A stretch of 64,000 nt of DNA. Source: Burkholderiales bacterium. Its GTDB lineage: Bacteria; Pseudomonadota; Gammaproteobacteria; Burkholderiales; Nitrosomonadaceae. Shown here in pieces: positions 1 to 8,668 of the stretch; the stretch's first letter is position 1, and every line of letters begins with the position of its first letter. A program made the position numbers and the translations under genes. The notes under the pieces are model-generated. The model was given only the letters and a program-made list of their open reading frames with translations, did not search any database and was not told the origin of the DNA. The DNA is taken from assembly GCA_024235755.1 (NCBI GenBank), contig JACKLV010000002.1, positions 203,315 to 267,314 on the forward strand. Reading direction: 5' to 3'.

Positions 1-243
1 TCGGCCGCGATGTATCTTTTTCCCAAACTGGATCCCAAGATTTATCCAGTAATGGATGATCAGCAACTGGTATTAGATCTATTATTGGAGGAAAAAGTGT
101 TGCTGGTACAAGGTAGCGGATTCAACTGGATGAATCCAGACCATTTTCGCGTAGTTTTCCTGCCAAATACAGATGACCTGAAAGAAGCCATAAGCCGTAT
201 TGCGCATTTTTTGCACCGCTACCGGAAACGGCATGCGATCTGA
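1..243 (+). CDS. alaA: Alanine aminotransferase, C-terminal part (cut by window start)
   Basis: The frame is open from base 1 and encodes only the last 80 or so residues of a class I/II PLP-dependent aminotransferase. The tail contains YLFPKLDP, then EEKVLLVQGSGFNW and PDHFRVVFLP. This order matches the end of the AlaA/AlaC (YfbQ-type) enzymes that make alanine from pyruvate and glutamate, and the arginine in DHFRVV is the expected substrate-carboxylate contact. The PLP lysine and most of the enzyme lie outside the window. The gene is followed after 85 bases by hom and thrC, a common betaproteobacterial order, so it may be transcribed with them. A closely related aspartate aminotransferase cannot be excluded from the tail alone. 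Confidence 0.82.
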   Translation, partial: SAAMYLFPKLDPKIYPVMDDQQLVLDLLLEEKVLLVQGSGFNWMNPDHFRVVFLPNTDDLKEAISRIAHFLHRYRKRHAI

Positions 244-328
244 CGCAATTCATACTTTTTAACTTTGAACGCCCTGCACATAATTTAATAACTAATGACT
301 CATTCAATAGGATTGTTTAAAAACTGAA

Positions 329-1645
329 ATGATGAAACCCATAAGAGTTGGCATACTTGGTATTGGTACTGTAGGTGGTGGTACCTACACTGTGTTAAAA
401 CGTAATCAGGAAGAAATCGCGCGCCGCGCAGGCCGTGGCATTGTCGTGACCATGATTGCAGACCGGGACTTGGATCGTGCACGCGGCTTTGCCGAAGGAG
501 GAGTGACTGTCACTGATAATGCGCTGGATATCGTCAATAGCCCGGACATCGATATCGTCGTTGAACTTATCGGTGGGACGACCATCGCTAAGGACTTGAT
601 TTTGTCGGCGATTGCGCAAGGCAAACATGTAGTAACGGCGAATAAAGCATTGCTAGCTAATCATGGTACCGAAATTTTTGCTGCAGCGCGCGAGAAAGGT
701 GTGATGGTGGCGTTTGAAGCGGCTGTGGCTGGTGGTATTCCGATTATCAAGGCGTTACGTGAGAGTTTAACTGCCAATCGAATTGAATGGATAGCGGGAA
801 TAATCAATGGCACAGCAAATTTTATATTGTCCGAAATGCGTGATAAATCATTGCCGTTTGCACCGGTGCTGGAGCAGGCGCAGAGGCTGGGCTATGCTGA
901 GGCCGATCCGACTTATGATATTGAGGGTATTGATGCAGCACATAAAATTACCATTATGTCCGCGATCGCTTTTGGCATTCCCGTACAGTTTGATAAGGCT
1001 TATGTTGAAGGAATTACCAAACTGACACAGGAAGATATCAGCTTCGCCGAAGAACTAGGCTATCGTATCAAACTGTTGGGCATCACGCGCCGGGTTAAAC
1101 AGGGTATCGAATTACGCGTCCATCCGGCACTGATACCGGCAAGCCGTCTGATTGCCAACGTGGAAGGCGTCATGAATGCGGTAGTCGTCAAGGGAGATGC
1201 TGTAGGTACGACATTATATTATGGCGCTGGCGCTGGCGCTGAACCGACAGCCAGTTCGGTAATCGCCGACTTGGTTGATGTCACACGTATGCAGACAGCC
1301 GATCCCATGCATCGGGTGCCAACGCTTTCATTTCAGCCGGACCTGCTATCGGATACACCGATACTGCCGATAGAAGCGGTTGAAACGGCCTGTTATTTGA
1401 GATTGCAGGTTGTCGATAAACCGGGTGTGCTGGCGGAAATTACCCGTTTGCTGGCTGACTGTAATATCTCCATTAGTGCTGTTATTCAAAAAGAGAGAGT
1501 TGAGGAAGGCGATCTGGTCAACGTCATTATGTTGACCCACAAAACGATGGAAAAAAATACCGATACAGCGATTCAACAAATAGAGGCCTTACCGGTGGTG
1601 AAGGGAAAAGTGACACGTATCCGTATTGAAGAATTAAACAACTGA
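329..1645 (+). CDS. hom: Homoserine dehydrogenase
   Basis: This 438-residue protein should reduce aspartate semialdehyde to homoserine, the branch point to threonine and methionine. The N terminus has the Rossmann nucleotide loop GIGTVGGG (residues 11-18). The middle carries the family segments TANKALL, FEAAVAGGIPI and GYAEADP. Residues from about 352 to the end form an ACT domain (VVDKPGVLAEI), which normally mediates feedback inhibition by threonine. The length is that of the monofunctional ACT-containing form, not the aspartokinase fusion. There are two adjacent ATG codons (329 and 332); the upstream Shine-Dalgarno is weak, so the start may be either. thrC follows closely, implying a threonine operon. 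Confidence 0.96.
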   Translation: MMKPIRVGILGIGTVGGGTYTVLKRNQEEIARRAGRGIVVTMIADRDLDRARGFAEGGVTVTDNALDIVNSPDIDIVVELIGGTTIAKDLILSAIAQGKHVVTANKALLANHGTEIFAAAREKGVMVAFEAAVAGGIPIIKALRESLTANRIEWIAGIINGTANFILSEMRDKSLPFAPVLEQAQRLGYAEADPTYDIEGIDAAHKITIMSAIAFGIPVQFDKAYVEGITKLTQEDISFAEELGYRIKLLGITRRVKQGIELRVHPALIPASRLIANVEGVMNAVVVKGDAVGTTLYYGAGAGAEPTASSVIADLVDVTRMQTADPMHRVPTLSFQPDLLSDTPILPIEAVETACYLRLQVVDKPGVLAEITRLLADCNISISAVIQKERVEEGDLVNVIMLTHKTMEKNTDTAIQQIEALPVVKGKVTRIRIEELNN

Positions 1646-1721
1646 TTTCTTGTTGCGAAAATTCTATGATGATAGCCACATTTCAACCGGTCTAGTTTTA
1701 GAGTATTTAAACCAAGTCAAA

Positions 1722-3134
1722 ATGCGTTATATTTCAACCCGTGGCGGTATGCCACCTAAATCCTTTTCTGAAATTTTATTAAGCGGTCTGGCGCCCGATG
1801 GTGGACTTGCAATTCCTGAAGTCTATCCAAAAATTGGTGCTGATGAGTTGAAAACTTGGCGGGGTCTGAGCTATCAATCGCTTGCGTTCGAGATTTTATC
1901 GCGATTTGCCGATGATATTCCGGCAGAGGATTTGCGCGCAATTATTGATCGCACATATACGCGTGAAATTTTCGGTAGTGATGAAATTACACCGCTTAAA
2001 ACACTAGAACCCGGTTTTCATATCCTCGCACTGTCAAATGGGCCTACATTGGCATTCAAGGATATCGCCATGCAGTTGCTCGGTAATCTGTTTGAATACA
2101 CACTGGGTAAATCCGGTGAAGCATTGAATATTCTTGGCGCGACATCGGGTGATACCGGCTCCAGCGCAGAGTATGCAATGCGCGGTAAACAGGGTATCCG
2201 TGTATTTATGTTATCTCCTTATGGCAAAATGAGCCGTTTCCAGACGGCGCAGATGTTTTCCCTGCAGGATGAAAATATTTTCAATATTGCGATACGCGGT
2301 GTTTTTGACGATTGTCAGGACATTGTCAAGGCGGTCAGTCATGATCATGTATTCAAGCAGAAGCACCGTATCGGCACGGTCAATTCAATCAACTGGGCGC
2401 GTGTTGTGGCGCAAATCGTTTATTACTTCAAAGGGTATTTTGCGGCGACGCAATCAAATGATGAGCAGGTTTCTTTTGCGGTGCCCTCCGGCAATTTTGG
2501 CAATATCTGCGCCGGGCATGTTGCCCGCATGATGGGTTTGCCGATCAAACAGCTTATTCTGGCAACCAACGAGAACGATGTGCTTGATGAATTTTTCCGA
2601 ACCGGAGTCTATCGCCCGCGTTCAACCAGCGAAACAAAGCATACCAGTAGTCCGTCGATGGATATATCTAGGGCTTCCAATTTTGAACGTTTTATTTTTG
2701 ATCTGACAGATAGGGATGCAAGCAAGGTCGTTGAATTATGGTCGGCTGTTGACAAGGGGCAAGCCTTTGATCTGTCCGTAACACCTTTATTTAACAGGGT
2801 CAGGGAATTCGGCTTTGTATCCGGCAGCAGTAGCCATGCTGGGCGTGTCGAGACAATTCGAGAAATTTTTCAAAAATATCAAGTGTTGGTCGATACGCAC
2901 ACTGCAGATGGATTAAAAGTCGGTCAGGCTTTAAGGGAGCAGGATGTTCCGCTGATTTGTATGGAAACGGCGCAGCCTGCCAAATTTTCCGAGAGCATAC
3001 AGGAAGCCATTGGACAGGAACCGCCACGTCCCGCGGGTTATGAGAATTTGGAAGAATTGCCGCAACGATTTGTTGTCAAGGATGTGGATGTTGCAGCTAT
3101 CAAAGTGTATATCTCTGAACAAATTGGTGGCTGA
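1722..3134 (+). CDS. thrC: Threonine synthase
   Basis: The enzyme converts O-phosphohomoserine to threonine with PLP. With the start at ATG 1722 the protein is 470 residues and begins MRYISTRG, the usual start of this family. The frame remains open upstream to a TTG at 1650, but those 24 extra residues do not look like the family. The PLP lysine lies in LAFKD (K113). A glycine/serine-rich phosphate loop (GATSGDTGSSA) and the SGNFGN segment complete the fold-type II signature. The length fits the long bacterial and yeast-like class. It sits 76 bases after hom and is probably co-transcribed with it. Confidence 0.96.
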   Translation: MRYISTRGGMPPKSFSEILLSGLAPDGGLAIPEVYPKIGADELKTWRGLSYQSLAFEILSRFADDIPAEDLRAIIDRTYTREIFGSDEITPLKTLEPGFHILALSNGPTLAFKDIAMQLLGNLFEYTLGKSGEALNILGATSGDTGSSAEYAMRGKQGIRVFMLSPYGKMSRFQTAQMFSLQDENIFNIAIRGVFDDCQDIVKAVSHDHVFKQKHRIGTVNSINWARVVAQIVYYFKGYFAATQSNDEQVSFAVPSGNFGNICAGHVARMMGLPIKQLILATNENDVLDEFFRTGVYRPRSTSETKHTSSPSMDISRASNFERFIFDLTDRDASKVVELWSAVDKGQAFDLSVTPLFNRVREFGFVSGSSSHAGRVETIREIFQKYQVLVDTHTADGLKVGQALREQDVPLICMETAQPAKFSESIQEAIGQEPPRPAGYENLEELPQRFVVKDVDVAAIKVYISEQIGG

Positions 3135-3246
3135 TTATTTTTCAAACAATCACATCTCCCAGGTCACAAACATGACTGTGGTTATGTTAGAACAATTCAG
3201 TGATTCGTAGAAATTAATGTTCTGGTTTGGTTAAGCCGAATTGATG

Positions 3247-4968
3247 TTACCTGAGTAAGGCGAGCATCATTTGAGGGCTTGAATTGGCCTGTACTAGAAT
3301 GGCTGTTGCAGCTTGTTGAATAATTTGTGTTTTAGTCATTGTGGCGGTTTCGACTGCAAAATCAGCATCCTGAATGCGTGAACGGCTTGCTGTCATGGAT
3401 TCCGCGCTGATCTGATTGTTGGTAATGGCTGATTCCAAGCGATTAAGCTGTGCGCCTATTTTGGCTCTTTCTTGATTAATATGATTCAAAGCTAGGTCCA
3501 TTTTGAAAGTCGCAAATCCGGCGTTATTGACGAGATCAACATCGTCTATACTCATTGCAGCTGTGCCGACAGCGCTAAACGATACATCCAAAGTTTCATT
3601 TTTATTGGCGCCCACCTGCAAGGTTTTTTGATTGCCAGGCAAATTGAGTGCGATGTTTTCCCATACTTCGTTGAATCCGCTTAACGGATTCGTTCCGCTT
3701 CTTGAGCTGCTCGTTGGTATGACGCTCTCAGCAGTTCTGACAGCGCCACCATCTACGTTGGCACCGCCTATTGCGCCGGTATCTTCATCAGTCAGATTCA
3801 ATCCAGCAATATAAGCAGCGCCATTGGCTACAAAATCCGCATTAAACGCATCTGCATTCGCCCACAAACCACCAGATGCTGCGTTAATAGCATCGTTCAG
3901 CGTAGCATTCTGGTTTTGATTGAGATAGGTCATGACGTCTTTGATGCCAGCACCGCCATTTGCTTTAATTTGTTGATGCATGTAGCCGACTGCGGTGTAT
4001 GCAGCCGAATATTCATCTGAGCTTCCGCCCCAGGCACCGCCAGCCGTACCAAAGTTTCCGGCCAGCGCCATGACGCCTCCGACACCAATACTGTTAATTG
4101 AGGATTGCAGGCGTTCATCAGCGCCATGAATAAACTCCGCAGCACCTTCAAGAAACCATTTTTGATCTACCGAAGGATCAAACATCGATGCAACATTCAT
4201 ACTGCGGTACATGACTGCATGAACCATTTCATGAGCGATAATTCTGTCGTTGTAAAACGGGGCAGTACCGCCATTTGGCAAATTGGGCGGCGTAAAATCA
4301 CTCATGTCGATTTGCAGTTTGACATCGGTTGCCTTCCCCGTGAAACTGCCGGGTATTAAGCCTACGACCTGTGCGGCTACACCGCCGGCACCATCCGTAA
4401 AGGTCGTCAACTCTATATTGATATCTGAGCCATCAGCCGAAATACCGTAGTACTGTTGGATCAAGCTTTCGGCTTGCTCCAGCCAGCCATTTTGCAAACC
4501 GTACACCACTGCAAGCTGATTTGAATCGCCAAGGATGCCGACACTGGTGGAATCGAAGATTTTTTCGTTATTGAATGCGGTTGTTGATGAAACACGTTCT
4601 ATTTCCTGAATCAACTGGCTGGCTTCTTCCTGCAGCGCTTTTTTGTCGCTGAGACTATTGGTGGCATTTGCAGCCTGAATTGAAAGTTCTCGGACGCGCT
4701 GTAACGAATCTGATATCGAAGCAAGAGCACCATCCGCCGTTTGTAACATGGAGACCCCATCATTGGCATTTCGCGTCGCCTGGTTCAATCCACGAATCTG
4801 AGAGGTCATCCGCTCCGAGATCGCAAGACCGGCAGCATCATCACGTGCACTGTTTATACGTAATCCGGACGACAGCCGTTCCAGTGAACGGCTCAAGTGC
4901 GTTTCCGTCATCGACAAGTGGCGCGTGCTGTTTAATGCACCAATATTTGTGTTGATTGATAGGCTCAT
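3247..4968 (-). CDS. Flagellin with inserted zinc metallopeptidase domain (flagellinolysin type)
   Basis: This 573-residue protein has both conserved flagellin ends. Residues 1-140 include INTNIGAL, LERLSSGLRINSA and DDAAGLAI, and residues 480-573 include MDLALNHINQERA and a terminal QANSSPQMMLALLR. The usual hypervariable surface region is replaced by a peptidase-like domain at about 150-400. It has HEMVH at 246-250 and a downstream WFLEGAAEFIHG whose E274 is the likely third zinc ligand. This HExxH plus distant Glu arrangement is that of the gluzincin domain (MEROPS M9-like) found in flagellinolysins, flagellins that form proteolytically active filaments. Export would be by the flagellar type III system, so no signal peptide is expected or seen. 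It stands alone between thrC and a metallopeptidase gene with no other flagellar gene in the window. I saw no sigma28-like promoter in the 250 bases upstream. Activity is inferred from motifs. Confidence 0.93.
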   Translation of the reverse strand: MSLSINTNIGALNSTRHLSMTETHLSRSLERLSSGLRINSARDDAAGLAISERMTSQIRGLNQATRNANDGVSMLQTADGALASISDSLQRVRELSIQAANATNSLSDKKALQEEASQLIQEIERVSSTTAFNNEKIFDSTSVGILGDSNQLAVVYGLQNGWLEQAESLIQQYYGISADGSDINIELTTFTDGAGGVAAQVVGLIPGSFTGKATDVKLQIDMSDFTPPNLPNGGTAPFYNDRIIAHEMVHAVMYRSMNVASMFDPSVDQKWFLEGAAEFIHGADERLQSSINSIGVGGVMALAGNFGTAGGAWGGSSDEYSAAYTAVGYMHQQIKANGGAGIKDVMTYLNQNQNATLNDAINAASGGLWANADAFNADFVANGAAYIAGLNLTDEDTGAIGGANVDGGAVRTAESVIPTSSSRSGTNPLSGFNEVWENIALNLPGNQKTLQVGANKNETLDVSFSAVGTAAMSIDDVDLVNNAGFATFKMDLALNHINQERAKIGAQLNRLESAITNNQISAESMTASRSRIQDADFAVETATMTKTQIIQQAATAILVQANSSPQMMLALLR

Positions 4969-5217
4969 TAATTCAAAAAAATTTATTCTGTGGTGGCTCT
5001 GCTTTTGTCAACGGACAGGGAGAATTTTTATTTAGCCAAATAGATGCTGACCAGATCGTTTATTCAAAAGGAAGATAATGTTTCGCCAGTGAAAGGCTGG
5101 TGAATCCGTTTTTTTTGTGAGTGCTCGGTGTGTAGGTTTTTAAACGCCATCTTTTTAATGTCATCGATTTTAACGTTATACTTGATTAATTGGTTCTGAT
5201 TAACTCAGGGTGGTGCG

Positions 5218-6348
5218 TTGAAAACATTCCGATGCGATTGCGGGAATTATCTATATTTTGAGAACAGCCAATGCCTGGCATGTGGTCGGATGGCCGGTTA
5301 TTTGCCTGACGAACGGAAGTTGAGCACTTTGGAGCCTTGGGCTGAGAACATATGGTTGGCAACATCGAATCGTCAATCTTACCGTCAATGCAAAAATTGG
5401 CTCGACTATGATGTTTGTAACTGGATGGTGCTGGAAAGGGATGAACATGTGTTATGCGTTTCTTGTCGACTAAACCAGCTGATTCCAAATCTTGCCGAGC
5501 CGCAGAATGTAACATTATGGTATCGCGTGGAGCAGGCCAAACGCAGATTGCTTTACACACTTTACAATCTGAATCTTCCGGTAGTCGGGCGTGCGCAGGA
5601 TCCGGAAGGCGGTCTTTGCTTTGAATTTTTACAGGACATTAATGTACGAGGGGAATTTGATAATACAGTAACAACCAACCAGAGTGTCGTAACTGGTCAT
5701 CATTCGGGTAAGATTACCATTAACCTGCGCGAGGCCGATCATAGTGCGCGTATTGAAATGCGCGATAAAATGAATGAGCGTTATCGAACACTGTTGGGTC
5801 ATTTCAGGCATGAAGCAGGTCATTATTACTGGAATCGTCTGATTGAAGGCACGAGCAGAATAGACTATTTTCGTGAATTGTTTGGCGATGAACGTAATAA
5901 TTATCAACAGGCGTTGAACGATTACTATAAATTCGGGCCGCCGTCATCCTGGCAGGAGCAGTGGGTTAGTACTTATGCCAGCTCGCATCCTTGGGAGGAT
6001 TGGGCCGAAACCTGGGCACATTATTTGCATATAGTTGATACCGTCGAGACCGCACATGACTTTGGTTTTAGAATTCAAGGCTGCGATATTTCATTGCCGC
6101 AAGCAGGTGTTCAAATGGGAAATGATTATTCTACATCTGTTGTTTTTGATACGCTGCTTGATGATTGGCGCCGGTTGTCCGTTGCGTTAAATGCACTGAA
6201 CCGCAGCATGGGGTTGGATGATGCTTATCCTTTTGTGATCTCCGGCGTCGTGCTTAACAAGCTCCGGTTTATTCATCAGACTGTAATTCAAGTCAATCGC
6301 CAATCGCTGCCGGCGTTTATTCCCAGTCAAAACGCGGTAACCGGTTGA
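5218..6348 (+). CDS. Zinc-ribbon putative metallopeptidase
   Basis: A 376-residue cytoplasmic-looking protein. The N terminus carries a rubredoxin-like zinc ribbon with cysteines at 6, 8, 19 and 22, and further cysteines at 58, 67, 80 and 83. A gluzincin-type HEAGH motif is at 198-202, and an acidic WEDWAETWAHYLH segment at 259-271 could supply the third zinc ligand (E264 is a candidate). This matches the widespread bacterial family annotated as putative zinc-binding metallopeptidase (DUF2248/zinc-ribbon). The substrate is unknown. The start is a TTG at 5218, preceded by AGGG at 5207-5210 and by an in-frame stop at 5197. The 3' end overlaps the convergent Anbu gene by 32 bases. Its position beside Anbu, the ATP-grasp and the alpha-E genes suggests a role in the same peptide-processing system. 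Confidence 0.85.
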   Translation: MKTFRCDCGNYLYFENSQCLACGRMAGYLPDERKLSTLEPWAENIWLATSNRQSYRQCKNWLDYDVCNWMVLERDEHVLCVSCRLNQLIPNLAEPQNVTLWYRVEQAKRRLLYTLYNLNLPVVGRAQDPEGGLCFEFLQDINVRGEFDNTVTTNQSVVTGHHSGKITINLREADHSARIEMRDKMNERYRTLLGHFRHEAGHYYWNRLIEGTSRIDYFRELFGDERNNYQQALNDYYKFGPPSSWQEQWVSTYASSHPWEDWAETWAHYLHIVDTVETAHDFGFRIQGCDISLPQAGVQMGNDYSTSVVFDTLLDDWRRLSVALNALNRSMGLDDAYPFVISGVVLNKLRFIHQTVIQVNRQSLPAFIPSQNAVTG

Positions 6349-7051
6349 ATGCTTGCCGTAGACTTTCGTTCCATTGTTTCTGAAGTGATTTATACATCGG
6401 GGAGTTGAGCGTCAGTTTCAGGCGCACAGGCTCATTTAGATCGTTGATTGTATGAATGGCCAGCTCCAGCGGTGGTCCAACAGAGATATTGCTGCGTATT
6501 GTCGATTCCAAAGAGACCAGTGCACATCGCGCTGCGTCTTCAAGCGATGTGGCTGGGATGATAATGCGGTCCAGAATGGGTTTTCCGTATTTGTTTTCAC
6601 CGATCTGCAAATACGGTGTTTCCGGGGAGGCGCTGATATAATTGCCTTGCGGATAAATTAAGTAAATTTCAGGTGCTAGGCCGGCGATTTGGCCGCCAAG
6701 AATGAAGCTGGCCTCTGCGCTGCCGTTTCCGCTTTTTTCCAGTGCACCGGCATGTTCGCGTTGCTCTGCCTGACTCAGCTGACCGACATAATGCGCTACT
6801 TCATGCAAATATTTGCCTTTACGCAGATTCATGCCAGTATCCGGTGCTTCGAGTCCGGCTTTGATGTTATTCACGACAGCCTGAGAAGTGGCTAAGTTTC
6901 CGGCAGTGAGCAACACGCAAACACGCTCGCCGGGCCAGACAAAAGAATGCATTTTACTATACGTCGTAACGTAGTCGACACCGGCATTGGTTCTTGAATC
7001 CGAAGCAAAAACCAGACCCTTGTTAACGCTGATTGCAAGACAGTATGTCAT
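6317..7051 (-). CDS. Anbu, proteasome-like N-terminal threonine peptidase
   Basis: The 244-residue protein belongs to the Ntn-hydrolase fold of proteasome beta subunits. It begins MTYCLAISVNKG, and removal of Met would expose threonine as the N-terminal nucleophile. The conserved SDSRTNAG segment (Asp18 by the Met-1 count) and Lys33 fit the Thr/Asp/Lys catalytic set. A later EKSGNGSAEASFILGGQ segment and GPPLELAI are typical of the Anbu/BPH branch and not of HslV. Anbu assembles into open rings or lock-washer helices; its physiological substrate is unsettled. It is divergent from the ATP-grasp/alpha-E pair, which sits with Anbu in many genomes. No good Shine-Dalgarno is visible before the start. 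The end overlaps the convergent metallopeptidase gene by 32 bases. Confidence 0.92.
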   Translation of the reverse strand: MTYCLAISVNKGLVFASDSRTNAGVDYVTTYSKMHSFVWPGERVCVLLTAGNLATSQAVVNNIKAGLEAPDTGMNLRKGKYLHEVAHYVGQLSQAEQREHAGALEKSGNGSAEASFILGGQIAGLAPEIYLIYPQGNYISASPETPYLQIGENKYGKPILDRIIIPATSLEDAARCALVSLESTIRSNISVGPPLELAIHTINDLNEPVRLKLTLNSPMYKSLQKQWNESLRQAFNRLPRFDWE

Positions 7052-7216
7052 AAATTAAAAGAACAGAGGATAGCGAGGTAAACGGTTCAGTTGTCAAAGC
7101 AGCGACACTGCATGTTAAAATCGGAGTCATTATAGTGATTTATGCTGTATTTTTAAATCACTCATGAAGGATAGGGCACTGTTCACACTGCTTTTAGACA
7201 CTTATATGTAGATATC

Positions 7217-8668
7217 ATGGCTATTCGTTGGGGAAGCTATAAAGTAAAAAATTTGTATGACGAATTATTGCGCGCGACCGGTCGTCCGCGGCCGGCGGCA
7301 CAGGCGTTATGCAGTTATTTGCGTACTCTGAAGGATAACGAAATAGAAGAATATAAAGTAGCGGCTGAATCTGCAATTCATGTGATGGGCGTTACATTTA
7401 CTGTCTATAATGAAGAAGAGGGTTCCATTGACCGCGCTTGGCCCTTCGATATGATTCCCCGCATTATCGACAGGCGTGAATGGTTGCAGGTTGAAGCCGG
7501 TCTCAAACAGCGTGTCCAGGCGCTCAATCTGTTCATCGATGATTTGTATCACCAACAGCGCATTGTCAAGGACGGCGTGTTTCCAGCCGAATTGCTGGAG
7601 GATTCCAAAAACTTTCGGCCCGAATGCGTTGGCGTCGATGCACCACTCGATATCTGGGCGCATATCTGCGGTTCCGATCTGGTGCGTGATAAGGATGGCA
7701 CTTTTTATGTGCTTGAGGACAATTTGCGCGTTCCCTCGGGTGTTTCCTATATGCTAGAAAACCGGTTGGTGATGAAGCGGCTGTTTCCCGAAATGTTCGA
7801 GCAAAACAACATCCTGCCGCTAGATGATTATCCGTCACAGCTTTATGACACACTGGCCGCTTTATCGCCACGGCCCGGCGATCAGCCCGAGATTGTGGTG
7901 TTGACGCCAGGCATTTATAACTCGGCTTATTTCGAACATGCTTACCTGGCACAGCAGATGGGTGCTGAACTGGTCGAAGGCAGCGATCTGACGGTCGAGA
8001 ACGATGTTGTTTATATGCGTACCATTGAAGGACTGACGCGCGTTGATGTTATTTACCGTCGCGTCGATGATTTGTTTCTCGATCCGGAAGTATTTAACCC
8101 GGACTCACTGCTCGGCGTTCCCGGACTGATGCGTGCCTGGAAGTCAGGCAAGGTGGCTCTGGCCAATGCGCCCGGTGCTGGCGTTGCGGATGATAAGGTT
8201 GTTTATGCTTTTGTGCCGGAGATGATCAAATACTATCTCGATCAGGATGCAATCTTGCCTAATGTGCCAACGTATAAGTGTGTTAATAAACTTGAGCGTC
8301 AGCATGTTATCGAGCATATTCATACTATGGTTGTGAAGCCGGCGAATGAATCAGGTGGCTATGGCATGTTGATCGGGCCGCAGGCCAGCAAGGACGAGCG
8401 CGAAAAATTTGTGCGTTTGATACGCCGCGATCCCCGAAATTATGTTGCGCAGCCAATGTTGACGCTGTCAACTGCGCCCACGCTGGCCGATTATCGTGTT
8501 GAACCGCGTCATCTGGACTTGCGCCCGTTTATTTTGAGCGGTGAACAGATCAGCGTAACCAACGGTGGACTGACACGTGTTGCGCTGCGCAAAGGGTCGA
8601 CGGTTGTCAATTCCTCGCAGGGCGGAGGTAGTAAGGATACCTGGATTGTTGATATGGAGGCGACATGA
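7217..8668 (+). CDS. Circularly permuted ATP-grasp protein (Anbu-linked)
   Basis: This 483-residue protein matches the circularly permuted ATP-grasp family (DUF404/DUF407, CP_ATPgrasp). It shows the family segments DIWAHICGSDLVRD, YVLEDNLRVPSGVSYM, RVDDLFLDPE and VVKPANESGGYGML, and ends with ALRKGSTVVNSSQGGGSKD. ATP-grasp enzymes activate a carboxylate with ATP and join it to an amine, so a peptide or amide ligase role is plausible; the substrate is unknown. It overlaps the alpha-E gene by four bases (ATGA at 8665), indicating translational coupling. It is divergent from Anbu with a 165-base gap that must hold both promoters. I saw no clear Shine-Dalgarno before the ATG at 7217. Confidence 0.92.
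   Translation: MAIRWGSYKVKNLYDELLRATGRPRPAAQALCSYLRTLKDNEIEEYKVAAESAIHVMGVTFTVYNEEEGSIDRAWPFDMIPRIIDRREWLQVEAGLKQRVQALNLFIDDLYHQQRIVKDGVFPAELLEDSKNFRPECVGVDAPLDIWAHICGSDLVRDKDGTFYVLEDNLRVPSGVSYMLENRLVMKRLFPEMFEQNNILPLDDYPSQLYDTLAALSPRPGDQPEIVVLTPGIYNSAYFEHAYLAQQMGAELVEGSDLTVENDVVYMRTIEGLTRVDVIYRRVDDLFLDPEVFNPDSLLGVPGLMRAWKSGKVALANAPGAGVADDKVVYAFVPEMIKYYLDQDAILPNVPTYKCVNKLERQHVIEHIHTMVVKPANESGGYGMLIGPQASKDEREKFVRLIRRDPRNYVAQPMLTLSTAPTLADYRVEPRHLDLRPFILSGEQISVTNGGLTRVALRKGSTVVNSSQGGGSKDTWIVDMEAT

Noticed and set aside
1650..1721. TTG start extending threonine synthase by 24 residues
   Set aside because: The family begins at MRYISTRG, encoded from 1722; the extension has no family likeness.
4969..5217. 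Sigma28 or sigma54 promoter for the flagellin gene
   Set aside because: I scanned by eye for the -35/-10 of sigma28 and the -24/-12 GG/GC pattern and found no convincing match.
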